Part shown: positions 7,844-16,531 of the stretch, piece after piece
Layout: each line of letters opens with the position of its first letter
Position numbering within the stretch: the stretch's first letter is position 1
Assembly: GCA_963643465.1 (NCBI GenBank)
Contig: CAVIJT010000002.1
Coordinates: 186,001 to 250,000 of the forward strand
Reading direction: 5' to 3'
From: CAG-411 sp963643465
Lineage (GTDB): Bacteria; Bacillota; Clostridia; Lachnospirales; Lachnospiraceae
Length of the DNA: 64,000 nucleotides
Notes under the pieces: model-generated
The model's database searches: none
Seen by the model: the letters and a program-made list of their open reading frames with translations, nothing else
What the model was told of the DNA's origin: nothing
Program-made: the position numbers and the translations under genes

Positions 7844-8698
7844 TTACACTGCATGTAAATTCTTCAATGAAACATCCAAAATTGGAGAGGAATGAGTAAG
7901 CGCACCACACGATACATAATCCACGCCTGTCTCAATAATATCTTTCACACGTTCTGCAGTTACATTTCCAGAACATTCTGTCTCTGCTCTTCCAGCAATC
8001 AACTCCACTGCCTTCTTCATAGTAGCATTGTCCATATTATCAAGCATAATAATATCTGCTCCCGCTTCCAAAGCCTCTTGTACCTGTTCTAAGGACTCTA
8101 CCTCTACTTCAATTTTTCGAACAAATGGTGCATAGTCTTTTGCCAACGAAACCGCTTCTTTAATGCCACCAGCCGCACCAATATGATTATCTTTAATTAA
8201 AATTCCATCAGAAAGATTGTATCTATGGTTTGTTCCTCCACCAACTTTTACTGCGTATTTTTCAAAAATTCGCATATTTGGTGTGGTCTTTCTTGTATCT
8301 AACAATTTTGTCTTAGCATCTCCAAGCAAATCAACCAATTGTCTTGTATGAGTAGCAATACCACTCATTCTCTGTAAATAATTCAAAGCGACTCTTTCGC
8401 CAGTAAGAATCGTACGAATGTCACCTGTTACGGTTGCAAGCAAATCTCCACTCTTTACCTGATCTCCATCTTTTGCCTGGAATGTTATATTGGTATTTTC
8501 ATCTAATAACTTAAATACACGTTCAAACACTTGTAAACCTGCAATAATACCGTCTTGTTTACAAAGCAGCTGTGCCTCTCCCAACTTATCCTCACGCATG
8601 ATTGCATTAGTTGTAATATCCTCGCTTGTAATATCCTCTTTCAATGCCATCCAAATTAATTCATCTACATTTATCTTCATAGTTGCCATATTATACAT
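7844..8698 (-). CDS. nadC: Nicotinate-nucleotide pyrophosphorylase (quinolinate phosphoribosyltransferase)
   Basis: Converts quinolinate and PRPP to nicotinate mononucleotide with CO2 release, the last step of de novo quinolinate use in NAD synthesis. The 284 residues match the family length. Visible signatures are LLDTRKTTPNMR (phosphoribosyl-binding region), GGTNHRYNLSDGILIKDNH, and EVEVESLEQVQEALEAGADIIMLDN (C-terminal barrel). The ATG at 8698 overlaps the end of nadB by 8 bases with GAGAGG upstream; a second ATG three codons later is possible. The overlap indicates translational coupling with nadB. Confidence 0.95.
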   Translation of the reverse strand: MYNMATMKINVDELIWMALKEDITSEDITTNAIMREDKLGEAQLLCKQDGIIAGLQVFERVFKLLDENTNITFQAKDGDQVKSGDLLATVTGDIRTILTGERVALNYLQRMSGIATHTRQLVDLLGDAKTKLLDTRKTTPNMRIFEKYAVKVGGGTNHRYNLSDGILIKDNHIGAAGGIKEAVSLAKDYAPFVRKIEVEVESLEQVQEALEAGADIIMLDNMDNATMKKAVELIAGRAETECSGNVTAERVKDIIETGVDYVSCGALTHSSPILDVSLKNLHAV

Positions 8699-9983
8699 GT
8701 TGATCCATCCTCTCCATTTCTCTCTTGACTACCTTTTTATATTCTTCTTCCAGTGCCTCCAAATTATGATACTGACTCAAATCTACTTCTCTTCCGAAAG
8801 AAATCTCTTCATACTGTTCCCCGATTTGTTTTGCAGCAGCCTTTGCAAACACCAAACTCTCTAATAAAGAATTACTTGCTAATCGATTTGCTCCATGTAC
8901 ACCATTGCAACTATTCTCACCAATGGCGTACAAATGATCCATAGTGGTCTTACTGTCAATATCTACCCAAATACCACCCATAAAATAGTGTTGTGCCGGA
9001 GTTACAGGAATACATTCTTTGGAAGGATCATATCCCTCTTCCAGACACTTTTTATATATATTAGGAAAACGTTTTTGAATTTCTGTCTCGCCCATATCCT
9101 GCATAGAAAGCCACACAAAATCCGTTCCATCTTTCTCCATCTGTTTTCGTATTTCGGCAGTCAATAAATCTCTTGGCAATAACTCATCCACAAAACGATT
9201 CATATTTTTATCATATAGCTTTGCCCCTTCTCCACGAACGGACTCAGAAATCAGAAATCTTCTTCCTTCTTTCTTAGAATACAATGTTGTAGGATGAATC
9301 TGGACATAATTAACATCCTTTAAAGCAATGTTATGCTTCAATGCCACGGCCAGCGCGTCTCCAGTTAAATGAGGAAAATTTGTAGAATGCTCAAACAATC
9401 CACCAATTCCACCACAGGCCAGAATAACATAGTCTGCCTCTAAGGCAATGACTTTATCCTGCTTATCTTTTACTACAATTCCATAACATGTGTTATCCTT
9501 ACAAATCAAATCAATCATTGTTGTGTATTCCAAAATATGTACATTTCTTCGCTCTTCCACACGGTTCCACAACTTGGTACTAATTTCTTTTCCTGTCAAA
9601 TCTTCATGATATAAAATGCGTGATGTAGAATGGGCCCCTTCTCTAGTATAGGCTAGTTCTCCATTCTCTTTTTCAAAATCCACGCCATATGTAATCAACT
9701 GTTGGATAATCTCAGGTGACTTTCGAATCATAAGTTCTACTGATTCTTTATTATTTTCATAGTGCCCAGCCTTCATAGTGTCCTCAAAATAAGCATCATA
9801 ATCTGCATCATCTTTCAAAACACAAATTCCACCTTGCGCAAGAAAAGAATCACTCTGTTCCACATTTTCTTTTGTAATCATCAAGATATTTGTCTCTTCC
9901 GGAAACTGCAACGCACAAAACATTCCAGCCGCTCCTGTTCCGACAATTATCACATCAATGTCTCTTTCCTCAAACTTTTCCAT
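8691..9983 (-). CDS. nadB: L-aspartate oxidase
   Basis: FAD enzyme oxidising L-aspartate to iminoaspartate for NAD synthesis. The 430 residues show the dinucleotide motif VIIVGTGAAGMFCAL at the start, AQGGICV, an active-site region with SESVRGEGAKL, HPTTLY, and a C-terminal GANRLASNSLLE. It is shorter than the ~530-residue proteobacterial form because the helical C-terminal domain is reduced, a common state in clostridia. nadC follows with overlap. nadA, the usual partner, is not in this window. The start follows AGGAAGG. Confidence 0.94.
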   Translation of the reverse strand: MEKFEERDIDVIIVGTGAAGMFCALQFPEETNILMITKENVEQSDSFLAQGGICVLKDDADYDAYFEDTMKAGHYENNKESVELMIRKSPEIIQQLITYGVDFEKENGELAYTREGAHSTSRILYHEDLTGKEISTKLWNRVEERRNVHILEYTTMIDLICKDNTCYGIVVKDKQDKVIALEADYVILACGGIGGLFEHSTNFPHLTGDALAVALKHNIALKDVNYVQIHPTTLYSKKEGRRFLISESVRGEGAKLYDKNMNRFVDELLPRDLLTAEIRKQMEKDGTDFVWLSMQDMGETEIQKRFPNIYKKCLEEGYDPSKECIPVTPAQHYFMGGIWVDIDSKTTMDHLYAIGENSCNGVHGANRLASNSLLESLVFAKAAAKQIGEQYEEISFGREVDLSQYHNLEALEEEYKKVVKREMERMDQHV

Positions 9984-10085
9984 GTTCCTCTGACCTTCCT
10001 ACTTCTTGTTCCTGTATATCACACAAACCTTTTGCTATTATCAACTTTATGAGGGCAGTCTCCTCACTGAAAACCTTTTCCTTAG

Positions 10086-10114
10086 AGTATAACACAGTTT
10101 ATATGCAGTTACAA
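10086..10114 (-). promoter_or_regulatory. Promoter of nadB-nadC
   Basis: On the minus strand, -35 TTGTAA (10109-10114) and -10 TATACT (10086-10091) are separated by 17 bp, about 100 bp upstream of nadB. I see no obvious regulator palindrome. Confidence 0.6.
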
Positions 10115-10184
10115 GAATCTTACATATAAAACAGCCTCTATTTACACCTCACGTTACAGTTCACTACTCGCGTAAATATGAAAA

Positions 10185-10210
10185 AGAACCACTACTTTTG
10201 TAGTGGTTCT
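10185..10210. terminator. Terminator after rplA
   Basis: AGAACCACTA and TAGTGGTTCT form a 10-bp stem, with AAAAA on the left giving a T run on the minus strand. It lies 50 bp beyond the rplA stop and closes the ribosomal operon before nadB. A weaker pairing of GGGAACC/GTTTCC lies at 10231-10251. Confidence 0.85.
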
Positions 10211-10260
10211 CTGTATCATTGCAAATCTAAAAGGGAACCAAACTGTTTCCTTCTGGACAA

Positions 10261-10953
10261 TTAAGCAAGTTTAATTGTATTCAACTTAACTCCAGGTCCC
10301 ATTGTAGAAGCTAAAGTAACACTTCTTAAATACTGTCCCTTACATGAAGCTGGCTTTGCTTTGTTGATAGCATCCATCAATGTAGTAAAATTCTCGTTTA
10401 ACTGCTCCTCTGTAAAAGATGCCTTTCCAACTGGAACATGAATAATATTAGCTTTATCTAATCTGTACTCGATCTTACCTGCTTTGATATCTGCAACAGC
10501 CTTTGTAACATCCATAGTAACAGTACCAGCCTTAGGGTTAGGCATTAATCCCTTAGGTCCAAGTACACGTCCTAAACGACCTACAACACCCATCATATCT
10601 GGAGTTGCAACAACAACGTCAAAATCCAACCATCCTTCATTCTGGATCTTTGGAATTAACTCGTCTCCGCCAACGAAATCAGCGCCTGCAGCCTGAGCCT
10701 CAGCAACCTTATCACCTTTTGCGAAAACAAGCACTTTAACAGTCTTACCAGTTCCGTGTGGCAATACAACTGCACCACGTACCTGCTGATCTGCGTGACG
10801 TCCATCAACACCAAGTCTAATATGTGCTTCTACTGTTTCATCGAATTTTGCAACTGCTGTCTTCTTTACTAAACTAATTGCTTCTTCTGCATCATAGAGC
10901 TTTGTTCTGTCAATGTTCTTTGCAGATTCAGCATATCTCTTTCCTCTTTTCAT
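10261..10953 (-). CDS. rplA: 50S ribosomal protein L1
   Basis: 230-residue L1, the stalk protein that binds 23S rRNA helices 76-78 and often its own mRNA. MKRGKRYAESAKNIDR is the typical start, and the body has GVDGRHADQQVRG and a GRLGRVLGPKGLMPNPKAGT signature. The ATG at 10951-10953 was chosen over an in-frame ATG 24 codons upstream because AGGAGG is placed correctly. It follows rplK. The usual next genes rplJ and rplL are absent; a terminator and then nadB follow. Confidence 0.97.
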   Translation of the reverse strand: MKRGKRYAESAKNIDRTKLYDAEEAISLVKKTAVAKFDETVEAHIRLGVDGRHADQQVRGAVVLPHGTGKTVKVLVFAKGDKVAEAQAAGADFVGGDELIPKIQNEGWLDFDVVVATPDMMGVVGRLGRVLGPKGLMPNPKAGTVTMDVTKAVADIKAGKIEYRLDKANIIHVPVGKASFTEEQLNENFTTLMDAINKAKPASCKGQYLRSVTLASTMGPGVKLNTIKLA

Positions 10954-11028
10954 TACGAAACCTCCTGTGGTATTATCGGTTAATTTGTTGAATAAGTATT
11001 CAACAGCATTCATTCTAAAATGCAATGC

Positions 11029-11040
11029 CTCCCACTTATT
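11029..11040 (-). repeat. Direct repeat copy 1 in the rplK-rplA spacer
   Basis: Minus-strand AATAAGTGGGAG occurs here and again at 11566-11577 in the nusG-rplK spacer. Both copies precede an L11/L1 gene. L1 autoregulates its mRNA in many bacteria, so these may be parts of L1-binding RNA operators (inference). Confidence 0.45.
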
Positions 11041-11080
11041 ACGATCCTGCGGAATAGTTATTTTTTATACCGTGTTCTTC

Positions 11081-11506
11081 TTAGTCTTCTACTACGATAC
11101 CCATACTTCTTGCTGTACCAGCGATCATACTCATTGCAGCTTCAACGCTTGCAGCATTTAAGTCTGGCATCTTCAACTCAGCAATTTCTTTTATTTTATC
11201 TTTTGAAATAGTTGCAACCTTCTTCTTGTTAGGCTCTCCTGAACCAGACTGAATGTTACAAGCCTTCTTCAACAATACAGCTGCTGGTGGAGTCTTTGTA
11301 ACGAAGCTGAAACTTCTATCAGAATAAACAGTAATAACAACTGGAATAATCATTCCTTCCTGTCCTGCTGTTCTTGCGTTAAACTCCTTTGTAAACTGTA
11401 CAATATTTACACCATGCTGACCTAAAGCAGGACCAACTGGTGGAGCTGGTGTAGCTTTAGCTGCAGGAATCTGTAACTTAATGTATCCTTCTACTTTCTT
11501 TGCCAT
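11081..11506 (-). CDS. rplK: 50S ribosomal protein L11
   Basis: 141-residue L11 of the GTPase-associated centre. The Pro-rich N-terminus KATPAPPVGPALGQHGVNI and the C-terminal rRNA-binding helices ending in GTARSMGIVVED are both complete. The start follows AGGAGG. It lies in the nusG-rplK-rplA order. Confidence 0.98.
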   Translation of the reverse strand: MAKKVEGYIKLQIPAAKATPAPPVGPALGQHGVNIVQFTKEFNARTAGQEGMIIPVVITVYSDRSFSFVTKTPPAAVLLKKACNIQSGSGEPNKKKVATISKDKIKEIAELKMPDLNAASVEAAMSMIAGTARSMGIVVED

Positions 11507-11565
11507 GATAGCATACCTCCTGAAAATTGTGGTTTAGCGAAAGATTATAGTCAACCTATAATATT

Positions 11566-11577
11566 CTCCCACTTATT
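11566..11577 (-). repeat. Direct repeat copy 2 in the nusG-rplK spacer
   Basis: Second copy of minus-strand AATAAGTGGGAG, identical over 12 nt to the one at 11029-11040. See that entry for the possible L1 operator role. Confidence 0.45.
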
Positions 11578-11595
11578 TACCTGTCTTTGTAATTA

Positions 11596-12117
11596 TTAAA
11601 TCTTTTTAATGTCTGTGAAACTAATTTCAACTGGAGTTTCACGACCAAACATGTCAATGTTAATGGTAACAGTCTGATTCTTATCATTAACTGCTGTGAT
11701 GACTCCTGTAGTATCCTGCCATACACCTTTTGTGACCATAACAATCTCACCTTCTTCTAAGTCGATACCTGCCTGCACAGTTGTATTTAGTCCCATGCTA
11801 AGCATCTCCTCTTCAGTAAGTGGAACCGGTTTCGATCCTGGACCTACAAACCCAGTCACACCTCTAGTGTTACGCACTACATACCAGGTTTCATCATTCA
11901 TAACCATATTAATCAAAACGTAAGCAGGAAACAGTTTCTTCTGAACAAGTTTCTCTTCTCCATCCGCCTTTTCTTCCATTACGTTCTGCATAGGAACAGA
12001 TACTTCTAAAATCACATCTTGAAGTTTTCTGTTCTCAATGGTTTTCTCAATATCTGCCTTTACCTTGTTCTCATACCCAGAATAAGTATGAACAACATAC
12101 CATCTTGCCTCTGACAT
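11596..12117 (-). CDS. nusG: Transcription termination/antitermination protein NusG
   Basis: 173-residue NusG that binds RNA polymerase and couples it to termination factors or ribosomes. The NGN domain covers residues 1-110 (RWYVVHTYSGYENKV; LFPAYVLINMVMND; RNTRGVTGFVGPG), and a KOW domain is at the C-terminus (EGEIVMVTKGVWQDTTGVI). It lies 10 bases downstream of secE. Confidence 0.97.
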   Translation of the reverse strand: MSEARWYVVHTYSGYENKVKADIEKTIENRKLQDVILEVSVPMQNVMEEKADGEEKLVQKKLFPAYVLINMVMNDETWYVVRNTRGVTGFVGPGSKPVPLTEEEMLSMGLNTTVQAGIDLEEGEIVMVTKGVWQDTTGVITAVNDKNQTVTINIDMFGRETPVEISFTDIKKI

Positions 12118-12127
12118 TTTATCACCC

Positions 12128-12343
12128 TTATCCTAACTGAAGGAGCTTGTCAAAACCAAATTTCACTCCAACGTCTACTATGGAAATTATTACACCAAGT
12201 ATAACTGAAATAACAACAACTGCTACCGTTTCTTTAACAAGGGAATCTCTTGATGGCCAGATGATTTTGCTAAATTCAGATTTAACGCCTTTAAAAAAGC
12301 TCTTCTTAGGGGCTTTCTCTGTACTAACTGTAGTATCTCCCAT
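12128..12343 (-). CDS. secE: Preprotein translocase subunit SecE
   Basis: 71-residue single-TM SecE of the SecYEG channel. An amphipathic segment FFKGVKSEFSKIIWPSRDSL precedes the TM (VAVVVISVILGVIISIVDVGV). It sits between rpmG and nusG as in most Firmicutes. Confidence 0.95.
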   Translation of the reverse strand: MGDTTVSTEKAPKKSFFKGVKSEFSKIIWPSRDSLVKETVAVVVISVILGVIISIVDVGVKFGFDKLLQLG

Positions 12344-12377
12344 AACTTCACTTTCCTTTCATGCATCTAATCCGGAA

Positions 12378-12527
12378 TTATTTTGTTTCCTTGTGTAATG
12401 TGTGTGTACGGCAGAATTTACAATACTTCTTTGTCTCCATTCTATCTGGATGAGCTTTCTTCTCTTTTGTCGTATTGTAATTACGTTGCTTACACTCTGT
12501 ACATGCCAATGTAATCTTTACGCGCAT
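12378..12527 (-). CDS. rpmG: 50S ribosomal protein L33
   Basis: A short 49-residue gene. MRVKITLACTECKQRNY is the L33 start, and a second Cys pair appears in KKYCKFCRTHTLH. With both CxxC pairs present it is the zinc-binding form. It is the first gene of the secE-nusG-rplK-rplA operon. Confidence 0.96.
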   Translation of the reverse strand: MRVKITLACTECKQRNYNTTKEKKAHPDRMETKKYCKFCRTHTLHKETK

Positions 12528-12591
12528 AACTTGCACCTCCGCTAATATTATTTTTAGGCATTAAAAAAAAGACCTATTCCATCGCCAGTCT

Positions 12592-12620
12592 AATATAACA
12601 TATTCTTTTTTTTTCGTCAA
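12592..12620 (-). promoter_or_regulatory. Promoter of rpmG-secE-nusG-rplKA
   Basis: Minus-strand -35 TTGACG (12615-12620) and -10 TATATT (12592-12597), spacer 17 bp, with an A-tract in the spacer. It lies 65 bp upstream of rpmG. Confidence 0.65.
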
Positions 12621-12677
12621 CCTTTTTCCGCTTTTTTTCTCACCCGCCAGATAATCTCCAATTTTTTACATTTTTAG

Positions 12678-12706
12678 TTGTTCAATCTCTATTTTTCTGC
12701 TATAAT
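12678..12706 (+). promoter_or_regulatory. Promoter of the FliD-like gene
   Basis: -35 TTGTTC (12678-12683), 17-bp spacer, consensus -10 TATAAT (12701-12706). This is a housekeeping sigma-A type, not the sigma-D type expected for late flagellar genes. Confidence 0.65.
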
Positions 12707-12774
12707 TAAATCATACCTATTAAAATATAGCAATATAAATATCTTTTTTTACATAAAGGCAGGGGGTGTTTCTT

Positions 12775-14064
12775 ATGATATACAGTCAAATACTTTCAGG
12801 GTATCTTGGGCAGGAAGTCTATCGCAATCATGCTTCCATACACAAAAAATCCGAACTAAAAAAGATTTATAGTGATATCGTAAAAATCAGCAAGAATTCC
12901 CCCTCTTATTTAATATTAATACGCCCCTCCGAGAACACGCATTCTTTTGCTATCCAACTTAAAGAAGGCAGTCTTTCTCTTCAGGGTACACTAGAAAAGC
13001 TACAAAACGGTGGAGTATCTTCTGCTTTTTCTTATAAAGAAGTGTTATCTGACAACGTAGATGCCTTAACGGCTACAATTGATACAGACGACCATTCTCA
13101 TCTGCCTAACGATTTTACAGTAGAAATTCACCAGTTGGCAAAGCCACAAATCAATACCGGTGATTATATGTATCCAGACACTTCTCGATTAGGTAATGGT
13201 TCTTATACTATAAATCTTACCGTAGAAGAAGAAACTTATCCTATCGAGCTTACCTTGGGACACAAGGAAAGCAATGGACAAGTGCTTCATAAATTGGTGC
13301 AAGCGATTAATCACTCGCCAGCACCTATCACAGCAAGCACAAATTATGATAAAAAGCACGAAAAAATACGACTCGTATTAAAATCTGATCACACCGGCTC
13401 TGCAGATGGAGAACCTGTCTTTTCCTGTTCGGATGTGTCTTCTCCTTCTGGTTCCAAAGGTTTGGTAGATTTATATAACCTAAACCATATATCACAATTT
13501 GCTGAAAATTCATCCTTTGAAATTAATGGCAAAGCAAAATCTACGATTGCTAACGAATTTACATTAAACAATGCGTTGCATTTAACCATGCGTCAAACCA
13601 CACAAGAGCCTATTCACATTACTTTTGCCAGTAATTCAGAACGAATCATGTCAGAAGTAAATACTCTTGCTGATATTTACAATTCCTTAGTAAACCTTTC
13701 TTATCATCAAGGAGACCCACCAAAACTTGCATCTTTGATGCTTCATGATTTAAAAGGACTGTTTTCTACAGCTAAACCAGATTTAAAAGAATGTGGAATT
13801 ACCTTTGATACAGAAGGCTATATGCAAGTAGACACAGAAACCGCACACAAAGCTGCGCAGATAGGACGTTTTGAAACCTTATTCGGCAAAGACAATGCAG
13901 TAGGCACCAATGCTATCAGACGTTCTAAAATGCTTTCTATGAACCCTATGAAGTACATTGAAGATAAAGTAGTAGTAACTTATCCAAATCCAGAAAAAGA
14001 GCATTTTGCTAATCCTTATATGACATCTATTTATTCTGGAATGCTATTTAATACTTGTTGTTAA
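12775..14064 (+). CDS. Orphan FliD-like (hook-associated protein 2-like) protein
   Basis: 429 residues from the ATG at 12775, which follows AGGGGG. The middle resembles the FliD N-terminal domain (FTVEIHQLAKPQI; YTINLTVEEETYPIELTL; HKLVQAINHSP; KIRLVLKSDHTG). The C-terminal part resembles FliD_C (VNTLADIYNSLVNLS; LKECGITFDTEGYMQVDTET; FETLFGKDNA). FliD caps the flagellar filament and chaperones flagellin, but no flagellar gene is nearby and the promoter is a housekeeping type. There is no signal peptide. It may be a divergent cap in a motile strain or a repurposed relic; architecture is seen, role is inferred. Confidence 0.65.
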   Translation: MIYSQILSGYLGQEVYRNHASIHKKSELKKIYSDIVKISKNSPSYLILIRPSENTHSFAIQLKEGSLSLQGTLEKLQNGGVSSAFSYKEVLSDNVDALTATIDTDDHSHLPNDFTVEIHQLAKPQINTGDYMYPDTSRLGNGSYTINLTVEEETYPIELTLGHKESNGQVLHKLVQAINHSPAPITASTNYDKKHEKIRLVLKSDHTGSADGEPVFSCSDVSSPSGSKGLVDLYNLNHISQFAENSSFEINGKAKSTIANEFTLNNALHLTMRQTTQEPIHITFASNSERIMSEVNTLADIYNSLVNLSYHQGDPPKLASLMLHDLKGLFSTAKPDLKECGITFDTEGYMQVDTETAHKAAQIGRFETLFGKDNAVGTNAIRRSKMLSMNPMKYIEDKVVVTYPNPEKEHFANPYMTSIYSGMLFNTCC

Positions 14065-14075
14065 TCACAAAACCC

Positions 14076-14112
14076 AAAAGACTGTGTGGTTTCTTATTCC
14101 ACACAGTCTTTT
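14076..14112. terminator. Bidirectional terminator
   Basis: AAAAGACTGTGTGG and CCACACAGTCTTTT form a perfect 14-bp arm pair with a 9-nt loop, between the convergent FliD-like and AraC-type genes. Confidence 0.9.
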
Positions 14113-14115
14113 TTA

Positions 14116-15663
14116 TCACCGACCCCCATTATAATCCCGAGGTGCTACACCTACATTCTTTTTAAAAATACGACTAAAGTAATTCGGATCTTTGTAGCCT
14201 ACCAAATAGCATATTTCTTTAATGGTTCTGCCCCCTTCTGTCAAATACTGTTTTGCCTGTTCCATTCTGATATCGGTAATCCAATCCACATAATTCGTTC
14301 CAGTTTCTAATTTAAAAATCTTACTAAAATGCTGTGGACTAACTCCTACATATTTTGCAACATCTTCCAGCGAAATTTCTGTATTATAATTTTTTTCCAT
14401 ATACTCAAGTGCCTGTTTTACTGTCACTGAAGTATTTCTTCCTTGATGTTGTTGTATGACATACAGAATATACTCAAATTTGCGATATGCCCACTGTTTC
14501 AAGTCCTCAGTCTCCTGCCCTTCTTGCAACAATTGGGAACAATTTAAGAACTGTAATCCATTATCTTCATCCATATATACAGTATGACAACAAATCACCA
14601 ACAATTGTATAATTTTATTAATTTTTGCATCCCTTTCCAGATAATCCATCCAATCCAAAATTTCCATATATATCTGACTGGAATCCTCTTTATTAAATTT
14701 CAAGGAATCAAGCAATTTATTTACTTTATTGGCATATTCTCGATGATTGCTGTATTTTTCATTGCGATGCCCCAATAATCTGTATTCCTCGTTCTTTATA
14801 TTCTCCTCACGGAGCGTTTCTTGATAGGACTTATAGATTTCATCCACAGAATAGACGCCTCCAACTCCTACCAAATAGGTTTGTAGAAAACTTTTCTCCA
14901 ATTCCTGCTCTATATGTTTTTTTAATTCCTGCTTATATAACCGTTGAATGGCTGTTCCTGTACTCTGCTTATCCATCCCGATATAATAAACAAAACGATT
15001 TTCCACTTTTGTCCCAACCACATTAGAAGTATTCTGTTCCAAAATCTCTCTTACTTTTCCTGCGACTTTGTCTAAATCTCCTTGATTTTTTTTACATCGA
15101 ATATTAATAATACAGCCCTGTTTAGGAATTTCCAACGCATCACAATAAGAATATAGCTGCTTCTCATGTTTTATACCAAAAAGAATGGTATGAATAAAAC
15201 CATTCTCTAATATCTCTCGTTTTCTCTGCTCTTCTATATTTCTCTCAAATGAATTTTTTTGAAACCGAACTTTTTCTTCAAACCGCAAAAGAACTTTTCG
15301 CAAGATACTTCCTTTCACCGGAAGTGCCAAATACCCATCTACTTCCATAAGAATTACCTGACTTACAACATCTGGAGAACATCCATCAGAACAAACACAA
15401 ATAGGAAGATGCTTCTGCATCTTCCTAATTTGACGTAACACATCCAATTGATTTATGCCATTGAATAATAATCCCAAAAACAACATATCAATCTTTTCTT
15501 TTTCTACTGTTTCCAAAACAGATCTTCCATCTGTACAAACTATAACTTTCCAGTTATTTCCAAGCTGTTCTGCTATAGTCTGAGCAATGATATCACCATC
15601 TGCTTGGTTTGTGGCTATCATTACTCGATAGGTTCCACTTCCCCTTTTCCCTCTTATTGTCAC
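14116..15663 (-). CDS. AraC-family regulator with degenerate response-regulator receiver
   Basis: 515 residues: an N-terminal receiver-like fold (about 12-130), a long middle region, and a C-terminal AraC/YesN double helix-turn-helix (VTVKQALEYMEKNYNTEISL to IFKKNVGVAPRDY). In the receiver the position of the phospho-accepting Asp reads MLFLGLLFNG, with Gly in place of Asp, and the acidic pair after the first strand is also missing (MIATNQADGD). Regulation by phosphorylation is therefore unlikely, and another signal must act. No sensor kinase is adjacent; the Rnf operon lies upstream, ending 55 bases away. YesN-type relatives often control sugar genes, but the target here is unknown. Confidence 0.8.
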   Translation of the reverse strand: MTIRGKRGSGTYRVMIATNQADGDIIAQTIAEQLGNNWKVIVCTDGRSVLETVEKEKIDMLFLGLLFNGINQLDVLRQIRKMQKHLPICVCSDGCSPDVVSQVILMEVDGYLALPVKGSILRKVLLRFEEKVRFQKNSFERNIEEQRKREILENGFIHTILFGIKHEKQLYSYCDALEIPKQGCIINIRCKKNQGDLDKVAGKVREILEQNTSNVVGTKVENRFVYYIGMDKQSTGTAIQRLYKQELKKHIEQELEKSFLQTYLVGVGGVYSVDEIYKSYQETLREENIKNEEYRLLGHRNEKYSNHREYANKVNKLLDSLKFNKEDSSQIYMEILDWMDYLERDAKINKIIQLLVICCHTVYMDEDNGLQFLNCSQLLQEGQETEDLKQWAYRKFEYILYVIQQHQGRNTSVTVKQALEYMEKNYNTEISLEDVAKYVGVSPQHFSKIFKLETGTNYVDWITDIRMEQAKQYLTEGGRTIKEICYLVGYKDPNYFSRIFKKNVGVAPRDYNGGR

Positions 15664-15717
15664 AATAACACCTCTTCTGTATCATTTACGTTTGTTTGAC
15701 ACTATAAAGATATCGTC

Positions 15718-16518
15718 TTATTTCTCTTTCAAAATAATCTTAGATGGACATTTCATTGCACATAATCCGCAATTTTTACATTTTTCATAATCAATTTTTG
15801 CAAGATTATCTTCCACATGAACGGCATCAAAATTACAGTTCTTTTCACAAAGTTTACATCCCACACAACCAGTATCACAGACTTTCTTTACTACTGGACC
15901 TCTATCTTTTGAGCTACATGCCACTTTTACCTTAGAATCATATGGCACAAGTTCTATCAAGTTGCGAGGACATACCGCAATACATTTTTTACAAGCCTTG
16001 CACTTTTCTTTGTCCACTTTAGCTACCCCATCCACAATATGAATGGCATCAAATGGACAGGCTTTCACACAAGAACCAAATCCCATACAACCATAAGAAC
16101 AAGATTTTTCTCCGCCACCAGGCACCATAGATGCTTTCTGACAATCCTGTACTCCATAATAATGATATTTTACATTTGCTTTGTCACAAGTTCCATTACA
16201 TTTTACAAAAGCAACCTCTCTTACGGTTTCTCCTGCAACTTCTCCCATGATTTCTGCGATCTTCTTTGCAACCTCCGCACCTGCAACTGGACAGCCATTC
16301 GTTGGGGCTTCCCCTTTTGCAATTGCCTGCGCCAGTGCATCACAACCAGCAAATCCACATCCACCACAGTTATTTCCTGGAAGCAACTCTCTTACATTTG
16401 CTTCTCGCTCGTCCACCTCTACTGCAAACTTTTTTCCTGCAATACCAAGAAGCAGACCAATCAATAAACCAGTAATACCTATCACAGCAGCGGCTGCGAC
16501 AACTGCCATTATCTCCAT
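15718..16518 (-). CDS. rnfB: Rnf complex ferredoxin-accepting subunit RnfB
   Basis: 266 residues. An N-terminal TM (VVAAAAVIGITGLLIGLLLG) is followed by the Fes-domain CGGCGFAGC...C and several ferredoxin-type [4Fe-4S] motifs: GFGSCVKACPF, CKACKKCIAVCP, GCVGCKLCEKNC and CKNCGLCAMKCP. RnfB takes electrons from reduced ferredoxin at the membrane surface and passes them through the complex to NAD+. It is the last gene of rnfCDGEAB, 13 bases after rnfA. Confidence 0.95.
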   Translation of the reverse strand: MEIMAVVAAAAVIGITGLLIGLLLGIAGKKFAVEVDEREANVRELLPGNNCGGCGFAGCDALAQAIAKGEAPTNGCPVAGAEVAKKIAEIMGEVAGETVREVAFVKCNGTCDKANVKYHYYGVQDCQKASMVPGGGEKSCSYGCMGFGSCVKACPFDAIHIVDGVAKVDKEKCKACKKCIAVCPRNLIELVPYDSKVKVACSSKDRGPVVKKVCDTGCVGCKLCEKNCNFDAVHVEDNLAKIDYEKCKNCGLCAMKCPSKIILKEK

Positions 16519-16531
16519 TTTTCTGCCTCCT

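Noticed and set aside
12775..14064. Start of a flagellar operon
   Set aside because: No hook, filament, export or motor gene is present on either side and the promoter is a housekeeping type.
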